In this document: in pieces, positions 6,449 to 15,058 of the stretch
Position numbering within the stretch: position 1 is the stretch's first letter
How the letters are laid out: each line of letters starts with the position of its first letter
Source of the DNA: Clostridia bacterium
GTDB taxonomy: Bacteria; Bacillota_A; Clostridia; Oscillospirales; CAG-272
Length of the DNA stretch: 25,534 bases
Direction: 5' to 3'
NCBI GenBank assembly: GCA_017462125.1
Contig: JAFTRQ010000190.1
Coordinates: 1-25,534, forward strand
Position numbers and translations under genes: made by a program
Notes under the pieces: model-generated
Seen by the model: only the letters and a program-made list of their open reading frames with translations
Databases searched by the model: none
What the model was told of the DNA's origin: nothing

Positions 6449-8441
6449 TTTGATTCATCAGCTCGCCCAGGGTCATCTCGCCCCAGGCATAGTCGGTCAG
6501 ATAGCTGCCCTTGAACCGCCCCGAATATTCCTCTTTGCCGGAAAGGTACTCATAGAGGTCGCATTCGATGTTTTCGGGAATGATGCGCCGTTTTCCGTCA
6601 ACAGATTCCATAATGTGACCGATACCGTATTCCTCCAGTGCGTTCTTGAGACGAAGCGCCTCTTTGCGGTATCTCGCCAAGGTAACGGCGTTTGCAGGCT
6701 CGTTTTCCCACAAATATCCGATCGCTTGCTCACTCGTCACGTAACCTCCTCGGCGATCCACGAGCAGGGCGAGCAGCTCTTTTGCTTTTTTGTTGCGAAA
6801 TGCGATGGGTTTATCGTCAATAAAAACGTCGAAGTAACCGAAGGTGCGGATGTAAATTTTGCGTTGCTCGGAGGAAGCGGCGGTTTTCTTTGTATCCGCG
6901 CCCATTTTATAAAGCATAACATAGCGCGGATGTGCTCCGTCGGCATGCTTTTGCGAGCATATTGCTTTGATTCGCCGTTCGGTATCCGTATTAATATCAT
7001 AATAGGTAAATTCCGCTTCGCCGCGGCGGAGAAGCTCGGAGAACTTCTCATAGCCGACTGCGCTTCGGGAAACGAATTCCTTGATGGATGTGCTTTGCTT
7101 CATCAAAGACAGCCATTCATCTTTTGTAAAGCCGAAAAATTCGCATACGTTGTTGCTCGCGTATAACGGCGTAACACAATCCTCCGTCACCTCAAAAGCG
7201 GCAACGCCATCGCTATATCGCATCATCATTTCTTGCATATTTTCGGTTCTGTTTTTCAGAGAGAGGTTTTCGCTGCGAAGAAAATCCGCTTCTTGCCGGT
7301 CTTGTTCTTTTCTGCAGCAGAAAAGCGACACCCCCGAGGATATTTTCAGAAAAATACCGCTGTAATACAAAATGTTATCTTGCTTTTGAACACGGTATTT
7401 TATCTGCGGGGGACGGGCGGAGCTGTCTGACATTTTGTGCGAAAAGACATTGGCGAAGAATTCGTGCATCATATCACGATCTTCTTTATATACATTATGC
7501 CCGATCCACTGCTCGGTGGCTTCCTCCATATGCATCGGCAGATTTCGAATCCTGCTGAACGTATCGGAGCCTCCCGATACGTATTTCACCGAACCGCTCG
7601 TAAAATCATATTCAAATATTTTTTCATACACATCGGAGAGTGCCTTCAGGTATTGTTCGGTTGCACTTGCCTTCTTGGCATGGTAACGCTCGGTCACATC
7701 CATGCAAACGCTTTGAAATTCTTCGCTGCCATCCTTATTTGTAACCTTTGTAACCCAGCCGTAAAGACGCGCTTTTGTGCCGTCACATCGGAGAACGGAT
7801 AGCTCTCCCGCAATCGGACAACCCTTGGCATACACTTGATTCAGAAAATGAGCAAAATTGCGCCTTTCCTCCATAGGGATTAAAAGATAGATATTATCTT
7901 TATATAGATCAAAATAATCAAGCTCGCCATCCTTGGATTTCGGGATGCGCATAATATCCATCATTTGCTGATTTACATACGTGACCTTGGGATTTTTGTC
8001 GCAGGTATATTTGAGCATTCCGCACGGCACGGTTTCGTTCAAAAAGCGCAGGTTTTCGTTTTCCGCCTTTATTGCCGTAATATCGGTCAGAACGGAATAG
8101 CCGACGGTGATGCCGTTTTGCTTTGTTTCCAAAGTCATTGTATCACGGACATATATAACGCAACCGTCCTTTTTTATCATTCTGTATTCTGCCGAATCTG
8201 ATTGCTTTTTTTCACAGAGACGCGCTAAATAATTGTCGTATATTTCTTTATCTGCCGGGTGAATCAAGCAATCATATACGGGAGCATGCTCTCCCGCAAG
8301 CTCATCACTTGAATACCCGAGCATATCACAAAAATTCCGGCTGATAAATGTCGGAACAGCCGACTGTTCGAATATATATTGACGGAAACCGCTGATATAC
8401 TTATCAAATATTTCCGCAGTATTTTCTGATTGAAAGTTCAT
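6438..8441 (-). CDS. Four-PAS sensor with C-terminal SARP-like winged helix
   Basis: A 667-residue soluble protein without membrane helices. Four PAS-like segments are visible at about 17-125 (Y-R-M-I-K-K-D-G ... V-L-T-D-I-T), 130-255 (VLRCDG ... CMDVTE), 260-375 and 405-512, with a short helical linker near 385-402. Residues 528-632 form a winged helix with the pattern of SARP/OmpR-type regulators: IRTFGYFDVFIDDKP, KKAKELLALLVDRRGGYVTSEQ, LW, then a basic recognition helix (ARYRKEALRLKNAL) and a C-terminal wing. There is no kinase domain and no phosphoreceiver domain, so it reads as a one-component sensor-regulator. The ligand is unknown. It has its own consensus promoter and sits between plsX and birA. 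SARP-type geometry upstream of acpP suggests the fab operon is its target (inference). Confidence 0.8.
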   Translation of the reverse strand: MNFQSENTAEIFDKYISGFRQYIFEQSAVPTFISRNFCDMLGYSSDELAGEHAPVYDCLIHPADKEIYDNYLARLCEKKQSDSAEYRMIKKDGCVIYVRDTMTLETKQNGITVGYSVLTDITAIKAENENLRFLNETVPCGMLKYTCDKNPKVTYVNQQMMDIMRIPKSKDGELDYFDLYKDNIYLLIPMEERRNFAHFLNQVYAKGCPIAGELSVLRCDGTKARLYGWVTKVTNKDGSEEFQSVCMDVTERYHAKKASATEQYLKALSDVYEKIFEYDFTSGSVKYVSGGSDTFSRIRNLPMHMEEATEQWIGHNVYKEDRDMMHEFFANVFSHKMSDSSARPPQIKYRVQKQDNILYYSGIFLKISSGVSLFCCRKEQDRQEADFLRSENLSLKNRTENMQEMMMRYSDGVAAFEVTEDCVTPLYASNNVCEFFGFTKDEWLSLMKQSTSIKEFVSRSAVGYEKFSELLRRGEAEFTYYDINTDTERRIKAICSQKHADGAHPRYVMLYKMGADTKKTAASSEQRKIYIRTFGYFDVFIDDKPIAFRNKKAKELLALLVDRRGGYVTSEQAIGYLWENEPANAVTLARYRKEALRLKNALEEYGIGHIMESVDGKRRIIPENIECDLYEYLSGKEEYSGRFKGSYLTDYAWGEMTLGELMNQNVN

Positions 8442-8467
8442 AGCATCTCCTATATGCTTTTGCGCAT

Positions 8468-8496
8468 ATTATACCATAAAACACGGTGACGGTCAA
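8468..8496 (-). promoter_or_regulatory. Promoter of the PAS regulator and birA
   Basis: On the minus strand TTGACC (8491-8496) and TATAAT (8468-8473) are separated by exactly 17 bp, 27 bp upstream of the start codon, with AGGAG before the ATG. The 119-bp gap after plsX has no strong terminator, so read-through from the fab operon is also possible. Confidence 0.8.
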
Positions 8497-8560
8497 TTGT
8501 AAAAATGTAAAATCATATCGGCACGAACTCGTATTATTCTATCGCCCCCGATATCTTTTA

Positions 8561-9556
8561 TCATTTTTCTGCATTTTGTATGGCTTTTGATATTTCGTCG
8601 GCGGCTCCGCTTTGAGCATATTTTACGGCCTGAAGAATGGCATTTTTTATCGCCTTGGCATCCGAAGAGCCATGAGCCTTGATGACGGGCTTTAAGATGC
8701 CGAGAATAGGTGAGCCTCCATACTCTGACGGATCAAAATTGTGCCTCATCTCTTGGAGAGATTTATGAAATAAGACAGCCGAGAATTTGTTTATGGAATT
8801 TTTACAATACTGGCAATTTAATGTTTTCAATAAGAGACGAAATGAGCCTTCGGCGGTTTTCAAAAAAATATTTCCTGTAAATCCGTCGGCAACGAGCACG
8901 TCGCAAGCGCCGAACATCGCTTCGTTTCCTTCCACGTTTCCAATGTATTTGACGGAGGAACACGTGCGCAGAAGCGCGTTTGTTTCTATTTGCAGCTGCG
9001 TGCCCTTGCAGTCCTCCGTACCGTTATTCAGCAAACCTACCGTCGGCTGAGCTATATGATACATTTTCTTCATATACGCAGAGCCCATGATTGCAAACTG
9101 TTCGAGATAGTCGGGCGTTACCGAAATATTTGCCCCCGCATCAAGCAACAAAAACGGTTTTCCGGCAGCTATGACCGTGCCTATCGCCGCCCGTTTGATG
9201 CCTTGCACTCTTTTCACAATGAATGTTGCACCGGTAAACAGGGCTCCCGTGTTTCCGGCGCTGACAAAAGCATCCCCCTTGCCGTCGGCAAGCATTTGCA
9301 AGCCGACCATCATGGAAGAATCCTTTTTGTGTCTGAACGACTTGATAGGATCGTCGTTCATTGTAATGACGGATGAAGTAGCCACCGTTTCAAATTTATC
9401 CGAGCTCAACCCTATTTGTTTTGCGGTACGACTGATCGCGTCGGAATCTCCGACAAGCGTGAATTCGGCATCGCATTCCGGTAAAGCGGAAAGCACCCCC
9501 TTAAGTATCTCAAGAGGTGCCCTGTCGCCGCCCATAGCATCAATGATTACGCGCAT
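8561..9556 (-). CDS. plsX: Phosphate acyltransferase PlsX
   Basis: A 331-residue enzyme that converts acyl-ACP to acyl-phosphate for glycerol-3-phosphate acylation by PlsY. Family hallmarks include the start RVIIDAMGGDRAPLEILKG, the segment DDPIKSFRHKKDSSM, SAGNTGALFTGA, and VADGFTGNIFLKTAEG. Length is normal. It is the last biosynthetic gene of the fatty-acid operon, ten bases after the acyl-CoA synthetase gene, with TGGAG before the ATG. In many Firmicutes plsX is next to fabD, fabG or fabH; here the usual fabH is missing. Confidence 0.95.
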   Translation of the reverse strand: MRVIIDAMGGDRAPLEILKGVLSALPECDAEFTLVGDSDAISRTAKQIGLSSDKFETVATSSVITMNDDPIKSFRHKKDSSMMVGLQMLADGKGDAFVSAGNTGALFTGATFIVKRVQGIKRAAIGTVIAAGKPFLLLDAGANISVTPDYLEQFAIMGSAYMKKMYHIAQPTVGLLNNGTEDCKGTQLQIETNALLRTCSSVKYIGNVEGNEAMFGACDVLVADGFTGNIFLKTAEGSFRLLLKTLNCQYCKNSINKFSAVLFHKSLQEMRHNFDPSEYGGSPILGILKPVIKAHGSSDAKAIKNAILQAVKYAQSGAADEISKAIQNAEK

Positions 9557-9566
9557 ATATACTCCA

Positions 9567-11213
9567 TTAATTGTCCGAACATGCCTCGCGCAGTTCTGTT
9601 TTCTTGATCTTTCCGCTGATGGTCTTTGGCATTTTTTTCATGAATTCAATAATGCGTATCCATTTGTATTCTGCCAGCCTGCTGTTGCAGAAATCCTTGA
9701 TTTCTTTTTCAAGCTCTTTTGTCGGAGAATAGTCTTCGCCGAGTATAATGACCGCCTTGATAGCCTGCCCGCGAAGTTCATCGGGAACTCCGATGACACT
9801 GCATTCCACAACTGCGGGATGCTCCATCAGAACATTTTCGATCTCATAGGGGCCTACGCGGAATCCGCCTGTTTTGATGATATCGTCAAAACGGCCGTGG
9901 AACCAATAAAGCCCGTTTTCATCCTGCCAAGCTGCGTCGCCGGTATGATACACGCCGCCGCGCCATACATGACGGTACTGCTTTTCGTTATCGAGGTAAC
10001 CGCAGAAAATGCCGACTTGTTTGCCGTTTTCGGGAGGAACGATCACCACCTCACCGATCTCTCCCTGCGGTACGGGATTTCCGCTTTTATCGCGAAGCTC
10101 GATATTGTACATCGGAGATATCGTTCCCATAGAGCCCTCCACGGAAACGTTACCTTTCAGATTGCCCATCAGGAGCGTTGTTTCGGTCTGACCGTATCCT
10201 TCGCAAAGCGTAATGCCGGTGCGCTCCGTAAATAATTTGAATACCTCCGTTGCCAATTTCTCGCCTGCCGTCGATGCGTGGCGAAGCTTTGGCATATCGG
10301 GAACACCTTTGCGGACAAGATATCGGTAAACAGTAGGCGGTGCGCAAAAAGATGTAACACCGTAGCGGTTGATGATATTGGTCAGCTGCTTGGGGTCGAA
10401 ATTGTCGAAATCATACACCATTACCGCACTTCCGACCAGCCACTGTCCGTAGATTTTTCCCCAGGATGCTTTTGCCCAGCCTGTTTCGGCAACCGTGAAA
10501 TGAAGTCCATCCTCCTCTGCCTGCTGCCAATACTTTGCCGTAACAATATGCGCAAGCGGATAGGTAAAGTCATGAATGACGCCCTTGGGGTTTCCTGTAG
10601 TCCCCGAAGTAAAGTAAAGAAGCATCGGATCCGTGGCAAGAGTAGGGATGCGCGGGAAAGTATCGTCGGCATGCTGCATTTGCTTTGTCAGATTCGCAAA
10701 GCCGTCAATATTATCCGACTGCACGCACCAAAGCAAGGGAGCCTTGTCTGTATTTTTTAAAGCTTCTTTAATATTTTCGGGAACATTGTCCTGCGGAGTA
10801 CAGATAATAGCATCCGCGCGCGAGGCCGAGATGCGGTATTCAAAGTCCTTAGCCGTCAGCATATGTGTTGCCGGTATCAAAACGGCACCAATTTTGTGCA
10901 GTGCCACAGCTACGAACCAATATTCATAATGACGCTTCAGGATGACAAGCACACGGTCACCCTTTTTAATTCCCGCCTTTGTGAGTACATTTGCCACGCG
11001 ATTGCTGTGCTTTTGTATATCGGAGAAGGTAAAGATGTGCTCTTCATTTTCGGTATTACACCAAACAAGAGCCCTTTTGTCGGGGGTTTGTGTGGCGATC
11101 TTATCCACAACATCATACCCGAAATTAAAATTTTCGGGATATTGGGGTTCTAATTTTGCTAAATTGCCGTGTTCATCAAAATACTCACGGCAATAATTTT
11201 TGTATACGCTCAT
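9567..11213 (-). CDS. AMP-forming acyl-CoA synthetase (ACS/ACSM-like)
   Basis: A 548-residue ANL-superfamily adenylate-forming enzyme. The phosphate loop YFTSGTTGNPKG (200-211), GYGQTET and HTGD motifs, and the C-terminal catalytic lysine in PKTISGKIKK (about K535) are present. The overall layout, including the LWCVQSDN linker and the W-A-K-A-S-W-G-K-I-Y-G-Q-W block, resembles medium-chain or short-chain acyl-CoA synthetases of the ACSM type. It should activate a carboxylic acid with ATP and CoA; the chain length cannot be read. It lies inside the fab operon between accA (16 bp) and plsX (10 bp), so it may supply acyl-CoA primers or recycle fatty acids. That link is inference. Confidence 0.88.
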   Translation of the reverse strand: MSVYKNYCREYFDEHGNLAKLEPQYPENFNFGYDVVDKIATQTPDKRALVWCNTENEEHIFTFSDIQKHSNRVANVLTKAGIKKGDRVLVILKRHYEYWFVAVALHKIGAVLIPATHMLTAKDFEYRISASRADAIICTPQDNVPENIKEALKNTDKAPLLWCVQSDNIDGFANLTKQMQHADDTFPRIPTLATDPMLLYFTSGTTGNPKGVIHDFTYPLAHIVTAKYWQQAEEDGLHFTVAETGWAKASWGKIYGQWLVGSAVMVYDFDNFDPKQLTNIINRYGVTSFCAPPTVYRYLVRKGVPDMPKLRHASTAGEKLATEVFKLFTERTGITLCEGYGQTETTLLMGNLKGNVSVEGSMGTISPMYNIELRDKSGNPVPQGEIGEVVIVPPENGKQVGIFCGYLDNEKQYRHVWRGGVYHTGDAAWQDENGLYWFHGRFDDIIKTGGFRVGPYEIENVLMEHPAVVECSVIGVPDELRGQAIKAVIILGEDYSPTKELEKEIKDFCNSRLAEYKWIRIIEFMKKMPKTISGKIKKTELREACSDN

Positions 11214-11229
11214 AAACTTTTTCCTTTGA

Positions 11230-12024
11230 TTAAATCAACTGCTCTGTATCGACCGTTCCGATCCTGCGGAAACGGTCATATCTTGCTTGAAGTAGATCGG
11301 GGTCTTTTGAAAGCTCCGTAATTTCCTCTGTAAGCAGAGAACGGATGCGCTCGTAATATTCCTTTTGACCTATATCGTTTTCAGACAGAATACGCTCAAT
11401 TATACCGAGGCTTTTGGCATCCTCGGCAGTCAGCTTCAGGCTGTCCGCGGCAACATCTGCCTTTGCGGCATCTTTCCATAAAATGCTGGCACATCCCTCG
11501 GGAGAAATAACGGAATACACTGCGTTGCGGAGCATCCACACACGGTCTGCAACGGCAAGAGCAAGCGCCCCTCCGCTTCCGCCTTCTCCGATGAGAATAG
11601 AGATCACGGGAACACAAAGTGTGCTCATTTCCATTAAATTTTCGGCAATTGCCTGGCCCTGGCCGCGTTCCTCCGCGCCGATTCCGCAGTATGCCCCTGA
11701 GGTGTCAACAAAGCAGATGATCGGTCTGCCGAATTTTTCGGCCTGCTTCATCAAGCGCAGTGCTTTTCTGTAGCCCTCGGGATGAGGCGCGCCGAAATTT
11801 CGTTCCACGCGCTCCTTTGAGGTGTGTCCCTTTTCAATGGCGATAACCGTTACGGGTGTGCCGTCAAGACGAGCGATACCGCCGACTATTGCTTTGTCGT
11901 CTGCGTATCTGCGGTCGCCGTGAAGCTCAATAAAGTTTTTGAATATGTTTTTTATATAATCTTGCCCGGTCGGACGTTTATTGGCGCGGGCAAGCTTTAC
12001 TCGCTCATAAGCAGTTCCGCTCAT
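11230..12024 (-). CDS. accA: Acetyl-CoA carboxylase carboxyltransferase subunit alpha
   Basis: A 264-residue crotonase-fold subunit that, with AccD, transfers CO2 from carboxybiotin to acetyl-CoA. Hallmarks: [51 protein letters not shown], and [11 protein letters not shown] with [14 protein letters not shown]. It is shorter than the 319-residue E. coli protein because the N-terminal helical extension is missing, as in some Firmicutes. It starts three bases after accD ends, matching a 1:1 carboxyltransferase pair. Confidence 0.96.
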   Translation of the reverse strand: MSGTAYERVKLARANKRPTGQDYIKNIFKNFIELHGDRRYADDKAIVGGIARLDGTPVTVIAIEKGHTSKERVERNFGAPHPEGYRKALRLMKQAEKFGRPIICFVDTSGAYCGIGAEERGQGQAIAENLMEMSTLCVPVISILIGEGGSGGALALAVADRVWMLRNAVYSVISPEGCASILWKDAAKADVAADSLKLTAEDAKSLGIIERILSENDIGQKEYYERIRSLLTEEITELSKDPDLLQARYDRFRRIGTVDTEQLI

Positions 12025-12027
12025 TTC

Positions 12028-12879
12028 TCAGCCTCCGTTATGCATTTTTATGAGTTCCGCAAGCAGCTTTCTCTGATCCTTGCGTTGTACGATCTTGTCG
12101 ATAAAGCCATGCGCCAGCACAAATTCAGAAGACTGGAACTGCTTCGGCAAGCTTTGCTTTGTGGTCTGTTCAATGACGCGCTTGCCCGCAAATCCGACGG
12201 TAGCTCCGGGTTCAGCCAAAATGATGTCTGCCTCCATTGCAAAGCTTGCGGTAACACCGCCGGTTGTCGGATCGGTCAGCACCGCGATGTAAAGCAGTCC
12301 GACATCGCTGTGCCTTTTCACGGCCGCACTTGTTTTTGCCATCTGCATCAGCGACAGAAGTCCTTCCTGCATTCTCGCGCCGCCCGAGACGGTAAAACCG
12401 ATAACGGGCAAGCGATGCTTTATAGCATACTCGAACAGGGAAGTGATCTTTTCACCGACAGCACTGCCCATGCTTCCCATCATAAAGTAGGATTCCATTG
12501 CAAATATACAGCACTTTTGTCTGCCGATCGTGGCAGTGCCGCATATAACGGCTTCTTGCTCTTCGCTTGCGGCCTTGGATGTTTCAAGCTTATCCTTATA
12601 TCCGGGGAAGTTAAGCGGATTGCAGGACTTGATATTCGCAAACAGCTCGCAAAAGCTGTTTTTATCCGCGATCATACCGATACGCTGACGCGCCTTCATT
12701 CTGAAATGATATCCGCAAGGACAGACCAGTCCGTTTGCCCACAGCTTGCTCAGCGGAATATCCTTGTGGCAATTGGGACAATTCTTTTCGGGCTCACCCG
12801 CGTCGCTTTGAATCGGCGCTTCTGTACGACCGCCTTCCTCCAGCTTGTTTTTCGGCTTCAAAAAATTCAGTAATGCCAT
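12028..12879 (-). CDS. accD: Acetyl-CoA carboxylase carboxyltransferase subunit beta
   Basis: A 283-residue partner of AccA. An N-terminal zinc ribbon is followed by the carboxyltransferase core (PVIGFTVSGGARMQEGLLSL, DPTTGGVTASFAM, GFAGKRVIEQT). The ribbon Cys are C34, C37, C53 and C55. The second pair is CPC, one residue shorter than the CxxC of E. coli and Bacillus AccD. The reading frame continues normally through this point (VCPCGYHFR), so it is not a frameshift. accC ends eight bases upstream. Confidence 0.95.
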   Translation of the reverse strand: MALLNFLKPKNKLEEGGRTEAPIQSDAGEPEKNCPNCHKDIPLSKLWANGLVCPCGYHFRMKARQRIGMIADKNSFCELFANIKSCNPLNFPGYKDKLETSKAASEEQEAVICGTATIGRQKCCIFAMESYFMMGSMGSAVGEKITSLFEYAIKHRLPVIGFTVSGGARMQEGLLSLMQMAKTSAAVKRHSDVGLLYIAVLTDPTTGGVTASFAMEADIILAEPGATVGFAGKRVIEQTTKQSLPKQFQSSEFVLAHGFIDKIVQRKDQRKLLAELIKMHNGG

Positions 12880-12887
12880 TTTTCTTT

Positions 12888-14195
12888 CTACCTACTTCCC
12901 ATAAAAGTCAGATCATAATCTCCCGAGGCAAATCTCTTATCCGAAACAATGCGCAGTTGCTCCTCCACATTGGTTGGAATCCCGTCGATAACAAGCTCGC
13001 ACAACGCCGCGCGCAGCTTTCGCAATGTTTCCTCTCTTGTTTTGGCATAAACGATCAGCTTGCCGAGAAGAGAGTCATAATAAGGCGTTACCACTGTACC
13101 CTCAACAAGACAGGTATCAAACCGAACGGACGGCCCCCCCGGAACGTGAAGCATTTTCAATGTTCCGCAGCTTGTTGCATTTATTCTGCACTCGATTGCC
13201 GAGCCGACGATGCGAACGTCCTCCTGTGTGAAATTCAGCGGAATTCCCGCGGCTATACGTATCTGCCATTTTACAAGATCGTAGCCCGTCAGCATTTCGG
13301 TAACGCAATGCTCAACCTGAAGCCGTACATTCATTTCCATAAACCAAAAGTTGCCCGCGCTGTCATATAGAAATTCAAGTGTACCTGCTCCGACATAGCC
13401 GATTTTCTTAACTGCCGCGAGAGCAGTTTTGATGATTTTTTCGCGTTGTTGCTCGGTGACCGCGGGAGAAGGCGTTTCCTCGATCAACTTTTGATTTCTG
13501 CGCTGCAGGGAGCAATCGCGCTCTCCGAGGCAGACCGCACCTCCCGCTTCATCGGCAAGTATTTGCAGCTCGATATGCCGCGCGGGAAAAATATATTTTT
13601 CGAGATACATAGAGCCGTCTCCAAAGGCGCTTGCCGCTTCGGTTGAGGCCTGCATGTATGCATCGTCAATTTCACTCTCACTTTGGATCAGACGAATTCC
13701 GCGTCCTCCGCCGCCCGCACATGCTTTGAGCATAATGGGATATCCGATTTTCTGGGCGGCTTGTTTTGCTTCCTCCAATGATGCAACGGCTTTGGTGCCG
13801 GGAATGACCGAAAGTCCCGCATCGCTCATCAATTCTTTTAATATGGCTTTGTCGCCGAGGCGCTCCATATCCTCGGGATTCGGGCCGATAAAAACAATTC
13901 CGTTTTTTCTGCAGGCGCGGGCAAAATGTGCGTTTTCCGACAAAAAACCGTAACCGGGGTGTATCGCCTGTGCGCCTGCTATCAGCGCCGTGCTTATGAT
14001 CTGATTTTCATTCAAATAGCTTTCCGACGCCTCAGGCTTGCCGATGCAATAGCTCTCATCGGCAAGTGCCACATGAAGCGCGTTTTTATCGGCCTCCGAA
14101 TATACCGCCACGGTCGCGACTCCCATTTCCTTGCAGGCTCTTATGATTCTTACGGCGATCTCACCGCGATTCGCTACCAATATTTTTGAAAACAT
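12888..14195 (-). CDS. accC: Biotin carboxylase subunit of acetyl-CoA carboxylase
   Basis: A 435-residue ATP-grasp enzyme that carboxylates the biotin on AccB using bicarbonate and ATP. It starts KILVANRGEIAVRIIRACKEMG. It has the glycine-rich ATP lid CAGGGGRGI, the ERDCSLQRRNQKLIEE block and the catalytic segment MEMNVRLQVEHCVTE. Length is close to the usual 445-450. It lies between fabZ (3-bp gap) and accD (8-bp gap), and its GGAG site is in the end of fabZ. Confidence 0.96.
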   Translation of the reverse strand: MFSKILVANRGEIAVRIIRACKEMGVATVAVYSEADKNALHVALADESYCIGKPEASESYLNENQIISTALIAGAQAIHPGYGFLSENAHFARACRKNGIVFIGPNPEDMERLGDKAILKELMSDAGLSVIPGTKAVASLEEAKQAAQKIGYPIMLKACAGGGGRGIRLIQSESEIDDAYMQASTEAASAFGDGSMYLEKYIFPARHIELQILADEAGGAVCLGERDCSLQRRNQKLIEETPSPAVTEQQREKIIKTALAAVKKIGYVGAGTLEFLYDSAGNFWFMEMNVRLQVEHCVTEMLTGYDLVKWQIRIAAGIPLNFTQEDVRIVGSAIECRINATSCGTLKMLHVPGGPSVRFDTCLVEGTVVTPYYDSLLGKLIVYAKTREETLRKLRAALCELVIDGIPTNVEEQLRIVSDKRFASGDYDLTFMGSR

Positions 14196-14198
14196 AGA

Positions 14199-14615
14199 TT
14201 ATTCTCCGACAATGGCAAAGGAAAATTCCGCGCTGACACAGACCTTGCCATCCACATTTACTGTTCCTTCCGCGAAATAGAAAGGATGCTTTGCCCGTTT
14301 GATACTGCATTTGGTTTCGATCAGATCTCCGGGATGGACGGGATTTCTGAATTTGACATTGTTAAGCCCTGTATATACGGGGAGCTTGCCGTCCGTCATA
14401 ACGTCTGCCATAAGCACACACGCCGATTGCGCGAGTATTTCGCAAAGTATCACACCGGGGACGATGGGATTGTTCGGGAAATGACCCTGCAGAAAGAATT
14501 CATCTCCTCTTACCTTGTAGTGTCCGACCGCCATCCCGTCTTGATTTTCTACCTCGTCAAGCAGCAGCATCGGCTCTCTGTGAGGTAAGATGCTTTTGAT
14601 TTGCTCTTTTGTCAT
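14199..14615 (-). CDS. fabZ: (3R)-hydroxyacyl-ACP dehydratase FabZ
   Basis: A 138-residue hot-dog-fold dehydratase. It begins with LPHREPMLLLDEV and carries the catalytic His45 in QGHFPNNPIVPG and Glu59 in LCEILAQSA. It removes water from 3-hydroxyacyl-ACP made by FabG, giving the enoyl-ACP substrate of FabK. GGAGG lies five bases before the ATG. It sits between accB (2-bp gap) and accC, splitting the acc genes, an order common in Firmicute fab operons. Confidence 0.96.
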   Translation of the reverse strand: MTKEQIKSILPHREPMLLLDEVENQDGMAVGHYKVRGDEFFLQGHFPNNPIVPGVILCEILAQSACVLMADVMTDGKLPVYTGLNNVKFRNPVHPGDLIETKCSIKRAKHPFYFAEGTVNVDGKVCVSAEFSFAIVGE

Positions 14616-14617
14616 AC

Positions 14618-15058
14618 TTACCTCCCGATTCGGAACAGCTCTGTTCCGAACTCAACGACCTGACCGTTGGTAACACATATTTTTTCGATAACGCCGCTTT
14701 GCTCGGCAGTGATCTCATTCATGAGCTTCATTGCCTCGATAATGCAAAGCGTCTGTCCTTTTTCCACACGGTCACCGATGGATACGAAGGGCTCCGCGTT
14801 TTCCGCGGGTGCCGCATAGAACACACCGACGATCGGCGATTTCACAACGATACTCCCGTCGGCGGTATTATTGTTTGCGGGTACCTGTGCGGGCGTTGGA
14901 GAGGCCGACGACGGGGCTTGAATGACCACCTGCTCACATGTTGCGCTGGGCTGTGTGCGCTCAAGGCGAACCACCTTGTTATCCTCTGTAATCTCAAGGC
15001 CGGTCAGCTCGAGCTCCTTCATAAGCGCCGCATATTTGCGAATATCTGCTTCATTCAT
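14618..15058 (-). CDS. accB: Biotin carboxyl carrier protein AccB
   Basis: A 146-residue carrier. The start at 15058 is set by AGGAGG (15067-15072) and by the TAATG overlap with the fabF stop. An N-terminal helical domain (1-35) is followed by a Pro/Ala/Ser-rich linker (about 37-68) and the biotinyl domain (70-146). The biotinylated residue should be Lys111 in IIEAMKLMNE. It is the substrate of the BirA encoded downstream and works with AccC, AccD and AccA. Confidence 0.95.
   Translation of the reverse strand: MNEADIRKYAALMKELELTGLEITEDNKVVRLERTQPSATCEQVVIQAPSSASPTPAQVPANNNTADGSIVVKSPIVGVFYAAPAENAEPFVSIGDRVEKGQTLCIIEAMKLMNEITAEQSGVIEKICVTNGQVVEFGTELFRIGR

Noticed and set aside
8524..8560. 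Terminator after plsX (TATCG-CCCC-CGATA)
   Set aside because: The stem is only five base pairs and no T-run follows in the direction of transcription; not convincing.
13117..13240. Run of seven C at 13134-13140 within accC as a possible frameshift site
   Set aside because: The accC frame stays open and family-like on both sides of the run, so there is no sign of a disrupted gene.
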